Shown: positions 25,916 through 34,581 of the stretch, one piece after another
Numbering within the stretch: position 1 is the first letter of the stretch
How the letters are laid out: each line of letters begins with the position of its first letter
DNA from: Corynebacterium freiburgense
Lineage (GTDB): Bacteria > Actinomycetota > Actinomycetes > Mycobacteriales > Mycobacteriaceae
Direction: 5' to 3'
Length of the DNA: 64,000 bases
Assembly (NCBI RefSeq): GCF_030408815.1
Contig: NZ_CP047355.1
Coordinates: 2,604,001-2,668,000, forward strand
Translations under genes and position numbers: made by a program
Notes under the pieces: model-generated
Seen by the model: the letters and a program-made list of their open reading frames with translations, nothing else
Told to the model about the DNA's origin: nothing
The model's database searches: none

Positions 25916-28210
25916 TTATGATCCTCCTTGCTGGTGGTGGGCGTGTGCCCGACGCGCTAACTCATCAACCATAAGACGGCCAACATGCGGATCCTGCAAT
26001 GCGATAGCCCGACCATCGGATCCAAACTGTTCATGGCTAAAAAGCCGAATAAATCCACCGCGGCCAAATTCAAATAACTGCGGATCAACCTCCCAATATT
26101 CCACCGTTTTCTCCGGGTATAGCTCCGTGGCATGAATACCAGGTAAAAACACGGAATTTGCATTTTGTGGACTGTGCTTTCGGGTTTTTACCTCTAACCC
26201 ATCACCTGCCTCTAAAGGCAACCGATGCTGCTGAAACCGCAGCGTAAATGAACGAGAAACTTGCTCTGGATACTCTGCATATAACAGCACATACACCCGT
26301 CCCTCGTGAGGATAAATGTTATATGCCAAACGCGTTACGCCTGCGTAGTGCAGTTGAGTCTCTTCACCCCAAATAATCTCACCACGATGATGTACAGATG
26401 GCACAAGATAAATATCTCCGGGGGTTCGTAATGATAAACGCATACCACCTTCAGCCTGGTATGTTTGCGCATCTATTGCCGCTAATTGCTCGCGTTTCGC
26501 ACCGGTGCCTAAAAACGCAGTTACCTCATGCGCATTTCTTGGCCAACCAAAGGTGACCAGTTGGTTTACCACCCGTTCTCGGATAAATTGATTTGTCACT
26601 TCGCCCACCCGCACCTGCGAATGAGATTGTCCAACCATACATTTATCACCGACAACAGATACTGGGGTTAGATAGATTGTGAACCAATCAACGGGCCACG
26701 CAACAGTGCAGTGGTTTTCTCCACGCTCCAAATCATTGGCCCAATCACGCTGCGATAATCCATAATCCTCTAAATGCGCAAGGTCAATAATCTTTCCACT
26801 TAACCCATCTTCTGGCGCATTTTGCGTCCGGTACAAACGCACTTCTCCGGAACTCGGGTTTTCCCAAGAAATATCAAAACGTACATCGCCTTCGATGTCT
26901 GTACGAACTACACGTATATCTACTTGTGAGACCTCAGCTGGCACATCAATCGATTGCTCTTGAGAAGGACGTGAAGAAACCACCGAATTACGTAAGCGAA
27001 CCTGTCGCTGCACAATAAATTTGTAGGAAACACCGCGCTGGTCTGGAATAAAACGAAAACCTTGCAAATTCTGTTTTGATAATTCGATTTCGTTTTTCGG
27101 TTTAAATGTCACCCGATCTTTATCGGTTGCTCGGTACACAGCTACACGATATGTCCCACGTTTCGGTGACCACTGACCACAAATCTCTCCACCAGCAACC
27201 GACAGTTCAAGGTCATCCACAGGTTCAATTACGTAGTCTTCACCAACGAAAACTGGTTCAGATTGTAATGCCAGTAACTCAGTCGGCCCAGTATGTACCC
27301 AAACTTGATACATACGAACTGCGCTGGTCAGTGGCGCAGTATCTACCCATACCGAACCGATAGTTACGCACCGCTGCTCGCCGATTTCGGGGTCCAAATC
27401 GAATTCTTCTTCATCACTAATCACCCTAAAAAGCCGAACCTCATTTCCAGAGGGTTTCGGCATTGACCATTCGATATGAATGTAGTCGTCTTGTTGGCGG
27501 GCTTTCACGGTCCCAACGGCAACGGGATCCGCAAAACCATCAAGCCTGCGGAAATCCGTAAACACGTAGTCCCGAAAATCCGCTTCATTGACCCTAAAAG
27601 AATCTTGCTGGTCTATACCTACAGGTGGTGCAGGACTCTGGGCGGGAGGTGGTGGTGGAGGTGACGGAACATCAGCAACCTTAGGCGGTTGGGGCGTCGA
27701 TACTGACACCGATGGTTCTGGAACCGCGGTAAGTGAAGGCTTCGGCGGTTCAGGTACCGGCGTCGTGAAAGCTGGGGGTTGTGCTGGCGCCGATGGTCGT
27801 AATGAATCACGCCGCATTTGCAGAGTTTCATGAACGTGCCGCTGTGGCGGGGCAGGCGGCGATGTTTGTTGCGTTGGTTGAAACACCGTTCGCGGCGGAT
27901 TATGCCTTGGTCGCGATACTTCTGGGCTTGGCCAAACCCCCGCTTCAAGCACAGGAGTGAAAAGCAATGCTTCAGGGAGTTTCTCAAAGCCATGAGCATT
28001 ATCAGTATCCACCAATGCCCTGATCATCGTAAGCGGTTTATTCCAAACATTCACCAACGGAGCAGCATTTTCTTTACGGAGCAATGTGGTATTAAGGGCC
28101 ACTTCTTTTAGCTGATCAATTGTAGGTAATTGCTCGTCTGTAAATTGGCTCGCAGCACGCTGCCGCCAACGCAAATACAAATCGAAAACAATCTCCGCCC
28201 TTGTAGCCAT
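25916..28210 (-). CDS. Large beta-rich fibronectin-like protein with proline linker
   Basis: A 764-residue protein without signal peptide or TM segment. Residues 1-90 are helical (RAEIVFDLYLRWRQRAASQF). Residues about 110-215 are a Pro-rich linker with PPPPPP. Residues 240-730 are beta-rich with several repeats of fibronectin-III or Ig style, for example YIHIEWSMPKPSGNEVRLFRV and the related VRFDISWENPSSGEVRLYR. The two quoted stretches show internal duplication (W-x-x-P-x-SG-EVRL). The ATG overlaps the previous stop (TAATG). It is probably a scaffold in the complex. I cannot assign a named family. Confidence 0.8.
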   Translation of the reverse strand: MATRAEIVFDLYLRWRQRAASQFTDEQLPTIDQLKEVALNTTLLRKENAAPLVNVWNKPLTMIRALVDTDNAHGFEKLPEALLFTPVLEAGVWPSPEVSRPRHNPPRTVFQPTQQTSPPAPPQRHVHETLQMRRDSLRPSAPAQPPAFTTPVPEPPKPSLTAVPEPSVSVSTPQPPKVADVPSPPPPPPAQSPAPPVGIDQQDSFRVNEADFRDYVFTDFRRLDGFADPVAVGTVKARQQDDYIHIEWSMPKPSGNEVRLFRVISDEEEFDLDPEIGEQRCVTIGSVWVDTAPLTSAVRMYQVWVHTGPTELLALQSEPVFVGEDYVIEPVDDLELSVAGGEICGQWSPKRGTYRVAVYRATDKDRVTFKPKNEIELSKQNLQGFRFIPDQRGVSYKFIVQRQVRLRNSVVSSRPSQEQSIDVPAEVSQVDIRVVRTDIEGDVRFDISWENPSSGEVRLYRTQNAPEDGLSGKIIDLAHLEDYGLSQRDWANDLERGENHCTVAWPVDWFTIYLTPVSVVGDKCMVGQSHSQVRVGEVTNQFIRERVVNQLVTFGWPRNAHEVTAFLGTGAKREQLAAIDAQTYQAEGGMRLSLRTPGDIYLVPSVHHRGEIIWGEETQLHYAGVTRLAYNIYPHEGRVYVLLYAEYPEQVSRSFTLRFQQHRLPLEAGDGLEVKTRKHSPQNANSVFLPGIHATELYPEKTVEYWEVDPQLFEFGRGGFIRLFSHEQFGSDGRAIALQDPHVGRLMVDELARRAHAHHQQGGS

Positions 28211-30957
28211 TAGAATTCTCCCTCACCAGGCATGTCTTGCTTATTTACCCGTGGCATCTGATAATCCTGCGGAATAGCCCAATCATCGTCAGAAGTCGGT
28301 GGCACGGGGGCGTTTTGCGGCTCAACTTTTATGCGCTGTGGTGTTATAACCCGAATATCTCCCGCCCGCGCCGGTCGTCCTATTTGTACAAGCACTTCAC
28401 TAACGCCAATGGCATCAAGCTCGGATCCACCTTCTTGCAAAAAGAAACGATCCACTGTTTCAACACCATGAACACGACCAGCTTCTGTAATAAATTCCGC
28501 ATTAAACGAGCCTTGGTGCACGGAGCTGCTTAATTGTTGTAGCTTTGGCACCTGCGTTTTCTCACCGCCGCGGCTGATTTGTACAGGTTGCAGAATATCC
28601 CCCCGCTCAATACGCACAACATCTTTGAGTTGTTTCGTAATAGCATTCCATTCATCCGTGCTGCGATCCACAAAGTTATATTGTGGGCTCGACATAAGGT
28701 GAGCCATGCGGTCCAAGGCCGTACCAGTACCGCGGCCTGTAAGTGCATGCATATTCTCGGTACGAATCGGAATACCCTCTTGTTGCTCCAATTGTGCGGT
28801 AGCAGCCCCACGGGCTTCCTGTACATGTGATTGCATCCAACCTTGATGGTAAAGGTTTTCGCGGAAGCGACGAGCAACGTTTTCAATTACGGCTTCATCT
28901 GGGTTAGCTTCTGCAAGCACGACAGATGCTGGCATATCGTTTACTGGTATTACACCTTCAACTCGATACTGTCGCACTGTTCCAAACGGCTGCTCCATCA
29001 CCGCACCGAGCTGATGTGAAATAGCTACAAATTGGTGGTAGCCAGTCCGGATTCGTTCTTGGGCTTCCACACAAGTGAAATAATTTTTTTCCGCCGCTTC
29101 AATTTCACTTACCAATGTGCGTCGGCGATTCAGTATGCGGATTTCATCCCGAGTTTCCAATGCTATTTGGGTGAAGAAAAGCACCATCCACAACACAAAC
29201 CAAACCACTAAAAACGTGGATTTTGTACTAGCTGCAGACATTTCAAATGCCCGCACCCATTGATATACCGGCAAACCTTGCTCATTTACATCACCGCGGA
29301 AGGCCAACCACATTCCAATGAATGCCGCCCAAGACCAAAACGTCACATACCCTAACCAGCGGAGAATGCCAATAAGCAATGCAGCTGTTTTGGGTCCTTC
29401 TTGCCGTTGGTTGCGCAATTGTTCAGCGCGTTGTTTCCATGATTGCGCTTCAGCTTCCAAATCTCGAACAGTGCTTCCGAGCCTTCTGCTTACATTTGCA
29501 GCAAAGCTGTCCGAATGTGTATTTCGCCATTGGCCAAATTCTCCAATAATCCGACCAATATCGCGGTGTTGAATATTGGATTGTTGGGATAAAGTCCGCT
29601 CATAACGTTCGGCTTCCATTAAGTCATACGAGGCAATGGAATCCATATTGAGCATTGCTTTTAGCTGTGGAGGTAAATCATTGCCAAAACGCACTCGGGG
29701 CCCAGGAATAACCACTTGGGCGTCAGGCACAACATACACTGGTTCGGTTTCGCCTTGAGCTACAGCTTTTGGATATCTAGGTAAATTTGATTGCCCAAAT
29801 GGGCGTGGTTTTGCATCGACCATGGTCATTGCCATGTTTTCGTAGCTCTGCCACAGTGGCGCATACTCCCGAGCCACTTGTTCCCTATTCATCCGCTGTT
29901 CGACTATTTGGCGAGGATTTTCCGCTCCGAGCACTGGACCACTGCCAACCTGCACTCTGGAATCGGTGCCATAGAGCGAACTTTGGATTGCTTGACTAGT
30001 TAAATTGCTGAGTTCATCACTACTGTTTCGGAACCATCGAACCGGGGCAGACAAAAGGTTTTTACCAAATCGGCCGAAATACTCCGATGCAGCGCCCGAA
30101 TTTGTTTGCAGCCGAGTGAGTTCGCCAGAACCTTGGCTGCGTGGACCCTTTAATAAAGGTAGATATTCCTGGATTAACTCCTCAGCACATTCCGCATTCA
30201 TAGTGCGGTGATCATTGGTGTATTGAGCCGTAACCTTCCGACCGGAATGCGGCAAAATGGGGAGCGGATTACGCTTTATATCAAAAATGCGTTCTTTGAG
30301 TTTTTGCTGAACTTCCTGCCCGTCAATGCGTCGGTAAAAGGTTCGTACAAGGCGGAAAGTTTCGCCATGTCCGGGTTCCATCCGCGCCACAGGAGCTTTA
30401 GAGTGTCCCTCCCAAATGCCAAAAAGACTTGCTATTCCAGTGGCGCAGTGCAACACAAATTTACTCGTGAGTCGCTCATGGACATATGAAATCGGTGTTG
30501 CTTCGGGCCCAATACTGTCTTCCGGGGCGAGCATCAGGTTAATGTAACCACGAAGTATTGGGAGTTCACCTGCTGTTGGCGTATTAACTGCCGCGATCAT
30601 AAGGTTAGCGCGCTGTGCGCGTTGGCCAATTCGGACGGCGTCGATAGCTTCTATAAATGGCGCAAGATTTTCGCTGGACATAGTGCCCTGCGGCGTCGAT
30701 ACGTCATTAATCACCCCAACCATAAGGCGCTCCGCACGCGAACGAGTCAGAGCCTCATTAAGGGGCATTTGCTGCACGGTTGTTGTGCCATCAGGCGCGG
30801 TAACCGCACAACTCGTCATCGAAGCAGAACTAGTGAAGGTATCGGCATCAACCCAAATGTAGTCGCCCACCAGGTTTAATGCCGCGAGGTCTTCAAGAGT
30901 TTGACGAATCCCAGCGGCCAACGAACCTCGACCAACAAATACAGTGAGACTACTCAT
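28210..30957 (-). CDS. Two-TM protein with MPGEGEF tail, partner of the tubulin-like protein
   Basis: A 915-residue protein with a Rossmann-like start (LTVFVGRGSLAAGIRQTLEDL), a coiled segment before residue 530 (EAEAQSWKQRAEQLRNQR), two TM segments at about 535-555 and 585-610, then a second large cytosolic region. Both soluble parts would face the cytosol. It ends in DMPGEGEF. The preceding gene, for the tubulin-like protein, ends in EMPGEGDF. Its ATG overlaps that gene's stop (TAATG). No family is recognised. It could anchor the tubulin-like protein at the membrane. The shared tail suggests one common binding partner. Confidence 0.82.
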   Translation of the reverse strand: MSSLTVFVGRGSLAAGIRQTLEDLAALNLVGDYIWVDADTFTSSASMTSCAVTAPDGTTTVQQMPLNEALTRSRAERLMVGVINDVSTPQGTMSSENLAPFIEAIDAVRIGQRAQRANLMIAAVNTPTAGELPILRGYINLMLAPEDSIGPEATPISYVHERLTSKFVLHCATGIASLFGIWEGHSKAPVARMEPGHGETFRLVRTFYRRIDGQEVQQKLKERIFDIKRNPLPILPHSGRKVTAQYTNDHRTMNAECAEELIQEYLPLLKGPRSQGSGELTRLQTNSGAASEYFGRFGKNLLSAPVRWFRNSSDELSNLTSQAIQSSLYGTDSRVQVGSGPVLGAENPRQIVEQRMNREQVAREYAPLWQSYENMAMTMVDAKPRPFGQSNLPRYPKAVAQGETEPVYVVPDAQVVIPGPRVRFGNDLPPQLKAMLNMDSIASYDLMEAERYERTLSQQSNIQHRDIGRIIGEFGQWRNTHSDSFAANVSRRLGSTVRDLEAEAQSWKQRAEQLRNQRQEGPKTAALLIGILRWLGYVTFWSWAAFIGMWLAFRGDVNEQGLPVYQWVRAFEMSAASTKSTFLVVWFVLWMVLFFTQIALETRDEIRILNRRRTLVSEIEAAEKNYFTCVEAQERIRTGYHQFVAISHQLGAVMEQPFGTVRQYRVEGVIPVNDMPASVVLAEANPDEAVIENVARRFRENLYHQGWMQSHVQEARGAATAQLEQQEGIPIRTENMHALTGRGTGTALDRMAHLMSSPQYNFVDRSTDEWNAITKQLKDVVRIERGDILQPVQISRGGEKTQVPKLQQLSSSVHQGSFNAEFITEAGRVHGVETVDRFFLQEGGSELDAIGVSEVLVQIGRPARAGDIRVITPQRIKVEPQNAPVPPTSDDDWAIPQDYQMPRVNKQDMPGEGEF

Positions 30958-33900
30958 TAAAAGTCCCCTTCACCTGGCATTTCAATAGTATTCGCAGGAT
31001 TTGATGCAGGAGCGAACGGATCCACTGTTGCAGCGGCTCGCGGTGGGCCAGCCGCATAGGCTTTATCCAAAATGCGAATCAATTCTGCACTTACCTGGAC
31101 AACATCTGCGGCGATATCATGAAATACCGGTAGCCGAGCCGCAAGATTCCTATCTGTAATATCCCCAAACTGGCGATCCGAACTAATATGCAATTGACCC
31201 GCACCTGCTTGCGAAGAAGGAACATATGCTTGAGCATTTTGCCCCTGTTTCTGCAACCATTCCTTCGCTGCGGCTAACCGGTCCTCAGGCGCTACTGAGG
31301 CTTCCGTGCCAGGAATCTGGTGAATTTCGCCAGATTTACGCTCACCGCTAAAGAGCCATTGCTGTAACAACCTTTGGGCCTGAAGCGTCCGGTTTTCATT
31401 CGCAGGTTGATCCTCAGAATCATAGAGCTTCCGTAGCAGAACATATGGCCGGATCGACTCAAATAGCGGGTAGTCTCCTACCCTCGCCCATGCCAAAGAT
31501 GCAGATTCAAGTAGGTTCGGCAACCAATCCAGAGTAGAACGGAAACGTGAAACCGGGGTAAGCATTGGAGTGGCAAAATCCACCCACTTCTGCTCACTAT
31601 GGTCATAGACTTGTACGGGTTCATCATCCCGGGCATCCATGGTGCCGGGACAATACACAGTTCCGGTAAGCCTGCCGATATACCAGCCCGCAACCATCGC
31701 ATGCCGTTCTTTATCTGACATAGGTAATGCTGCGGTCAGTGGACGTGCCCGGCGCGCAGCCCAAAATTCTGAGCGATTTCCGGCAGTCCGATCCCACTGC
31801 GCCGCGATTGGAGGCAAAAGAGATTCAAAAACAATAGGCATGTAATTCGGGTACGAACCAAAAATATCAATTGAACGTTCATCACCCTGATTGCTTAATG
31901 CATCACCGAGTGGCTTTGAACGGTCTGCCGGAGCATGGTTTGGATAATCCGCCACGGTTTTTTCCAATAGTGGAGCGATACTATCGCCACCGAATGGAAT
32001 TCGGGAGAAATTAAACGCATAGCTCAGTTCTTTATTGTAAATAGCCTGTACCAATTGGGGATTTACCTGGGCCAATGGAAGCGCATTGGTCATTGCCTCA
32101 GTAAACCGACTCAGTACCTGTTGACGCCTCCGCTCGCGCTCATGCTCAGGCAACGCATCATTAGTCACATACTCTCGCAGTGATGTGGCAATAAACCGGT
32201 GGAAAGAAAAACCAGGGCGCCGGATATACTGGCGGCTACGCTCCAATACCTCAGCCGGTGAAATTTGGAATGCAAAACGAGCCGGGCGCGGGTCACCATG
32301 AATATTCGCTTCTCCTGGAGCAACCGTAAGGTCTCGTGCGATCCAAGATTCTTTAAGGAGCAGAAGATCACGTGGCGCTTGCTCCGCACCGGACTTTGAT
32401 TCCCAATCAGCGCCTATGACGCGTTGCGCCGAAATATAAAGTCCAGACAAGAAATCGACGTCTCCGGTCGATGCATCACGAGCAGATTCAATAATGTCGT
32501 GTTCGAATTGATTCGGGAAAGTTTCCACATCGGTAAGGAACACTTCATTGGCTGCTTGGCTAAAGCGGTCTGGAACACTTGCTTGGCGTTCATCCGGCCA
32601 TAGGTTGGGTACATTTGTTTTAAGTTGGGCAACGCCAAGATCTGGGTCGTTGCTCGCAGCTGCCGCTGATTCGAGTTCACTGTGTGCCCGCCGCATTGTG
32701 GCTTCCAATGGCCCGATAAAGTTCTTAAGGAAATCCTCCAATACTGGAGCAAAAAGACGAGCTATATAGACCACAGCACAACGCCGCAGCTGCGGAATGG
32801 CGTCATCAACAATGCTGCGAATATAGGCCGCATCATCGGTGATTTTGCCTTTATTATTTGCCAGACTTGTTCGCAGTTCTGGCGAAAGTCCAATGCCTAC
32901 CTGGGTGTTTGCCACATTGCGAGCATCTCCAATCATGGATTCTTCAAGGTAGCTTCGCACTTTGGCTAATACGGCGTTTCCATACGGCACGCCGTATTTA
33001 GAAACTTCAACGCGAATCAAATCCAGGAGCTTTTCTTGGATTACTTCACGGCTGGCCCAGTGGTATACGGCCGCATACAGCAAGCCGTCAACATCTTGTT
33101 TTGCGTCTTGATTCACCGACTGTAAAGCCTGCTCGATAGCTGGCAGCCAATCACGTCCCTTCTGGCCAGCTGAACTTGGTATTCGTGCTTCTAGGCGGCT
33201 TCCAATGCGCTGCGCCCACTGATTTATCTCATCTTGGAACGTGTACATAATCCAATTGCCACTCTGCCCAGGCGGCGGCAGGATTACTGCTACTCGGCTA
33301 TGAATTCCATTAAGGTTATTGGTGAGCTTTTCTTCAATTTGAGCATCGCCCGAAGCTGGGTTTGTTGCATCAAAATGGCCTTGGAGCAGCTTTTTTACCG
33401 CAGAACTTGCCAGACGTTGTGCCGCGTACTCCCCATAACGATCCCGCCCCATGGACAGTTGTGCATATCCGTAGGTCCCCCACGGAACGTTTTTTGTTTC
33501 TTCTACGCCCCAAGCAAAACGACTATGGTCCGCCGATAAACCACCTTTATTGCCCAATGTAAAGGAACCAAATCCTTGCATAGCGTTGTGATCAACCATA
33601 AGGGCTGCTAGACCTCGCCCGAGCGCCCGGTAGACAGTTTTGGGTTCACCATTACCTAGTCGAGCGCCTTTTTCACCAGAACGTATGCCCACTGGGAATA
33701 TACGTCCCACAGGAACCTCATCAGTAGCACCTACTGGAACACCGAGTGCTCGGAAGACTCGTACATCTTCATCAGTGGCGGCGCCGAATTGGGCTGCTAC
33801 TAATTCTGCAAACATCGAGAGTGCATTGGGATTTGTGCCAGCCACAGCGTCTGCGGAAAGGCTGGAGAAAATATCAGGTGTCACCATAAATAGCGACGTC

Positions 33901-34553
33901 AATGATGGCGCAAGGCCATCGAGGCCGGTAAGTAGCCTACAAACGTCAATCGCCATTGATGCACCAGCACCACCAGCCATGGAGGATACAACAAACACGA
34001 GTGGTTGTTCGTTACTGGTTTCTCCGGAAAGCTGGGCTCGACCATAGAGTTCGGATCGGAGATCAGAAAGTTCTCTATTGGTTTCGGATTTAAAAAGGAT
34101 GTCCCAGGCTTTGGCAATTTCCGCTTGTACTTCTTTGAGCTTGCTCAAAATCAGCATTCGCCCAATCGCCCGGAATTGGCCAGCTCCTGAGCCCACGACC
34201 GTGGTTTCGGCGGTGGGGTTGCGTAATGCCCAGCTTGCGATTGTCCCCAGTTCGCGCCGTGAACCTAATTGTTGGGACACGGCGGCATCAACCGTTGCGT
34301 AGCGGTCACTGCTTCCGCAGGAAATATAGTGGCCACCTGCTTCAGAAACATTGGGGAGGTTTGGACCTGCTTTTTCCGCAACCGTTGGTACGTCGATACT
34401 TACAAATTGCCAAGCTGCGGGGAGTACAACGTCTTTCGGCGTTGGATACCGTTGCGGCAAACGTTCAGCCAGTGTGGTTTTCAATTGATCCATTAAATAG
34501 GCCAGCGTTTGGGCGCCGGAACCACCACAACCAACGACAAGGACTTTATGCAT
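30957..34553 (-). CDS. Tubulin_2-like protein
   Basis: A 1198-residue protein. The N-terminus VLVVGCGGSGAQTLAYL is a Rossmann nucleotide loop like that of tubulin/FtsZ. VFVVSSMAGGAGASMAIDV, about 190 residues on, fits the tubulin signature region (GGGTGSG-like). This matches the large actinobacterial tubulin-like family. The rest, over 800 residues, is mostly helical and unassigned. There is no TM segment. It ends in TIEMPGEGDF, a tail shared with the next protein. FtsZ also ends in a conserved peptide that binds partners, and this tail may be an analogue. Whether it polymerises cannot be judged. An AGGAG box lies 11 bases before the ATG. Confidence 0.83.
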   Translation of the reverse strand: MHKVLVVGCGGSGAQTLAYLMDQLKTTLAERLPQRYPTPKDVVLPAAWQFVSIDVPTVAEKAGPNLPNVSEAGGHYISCGSSDRYATVDAAVSQQLGSRRELGTIASWALRNPTAETTVVGSGAGQFRAIGRMLILSKLKEVQAEIAKAWDILFKSETNRELSDLRSELYGRAQLSGETSNEQPLVFVVSSMAGGAGASMAIDVCRLLTGLDGLAPSLTSLFMVTPDIFSSLSADAVAGTNPNALSMFAELVAAQFGAATDEDVRVFRALGVPVGATDEVPVGRIFPVGIRSGEKGARLGNGEPKTVYRALGRGLAALMVDHNAMQGFGSFTLGNKGGLSADHSRFAWGVEETKNVPWGTYGYAQLSMGRDRYGEYAAQRLASSAVKKLLQGHFDATNPASGDAQIEEKLTNNLNGIHSRVAVILPPPGQSGNWIMYTFQDEINQWAQRIGSRLEARIPSSAGQKGRDWLPAIEQALQSVNQDAKQDVDGLLYAAVYHWASREVIQEKLLDLIRVEVSKYGVPYGNAVLAKVRSYLEESMIGDARNVANTQVGIGLSPELRTSLANNKGKITDDAAYIRSIVDDAIPQLRRCAVVYIARLFAPVLEDFLKNFIGPLEATMRRAHSELESAAAASNDPDLGVAQLKTNVPNLWPDERQASVPDRFSQAANEVFLTDVETFPNQFEHDIIESARDASTGDVDFLSGLYISAQRVIGADWESKSGAEQAPRDLLLLKESWIARDLTVAPGEANIHGDPRPARFAFQISPAEVLERSRQYIRRPGFSFHRFIATSLREYVTNDALPEHERERRRQQVLSRFTEAMTNALPLAQVNPQLVQAIYNKELSYAFNFSRIPFGGDSIAPLLEKTVADYPNHAPADRSKPLGDALSNQGDERSIDIFGSYPNYMPIVFESLLPPIAAQWDRTAGNRSEFWAARRARPLTAALPMSDKERHAMVAGWYIGRLTGTVYCPGTMDARDDEPVQVYDHSEQKWVDFATPMLTPVSRFRSTLDWLPNLLESASLAWARVGDYPLFESIRPYVLLRKLYDSEDQPANENRTLQAQRLLQQWLFSGERKSGEIHQIPGTEASVAPEDRLAAAKEWLQKQGQNAQAYVPSSQAGAGQLHISSDRQFGDITDRNLAARLPVFHDIAADVVQVSAELIRILDKAYAAGPPRAAATVDPFAPASNPANTIEMPGEGDF

Positions 34554-34581
34554 AGTGTTTGTTTTCTCCTAGTTGATCTTG

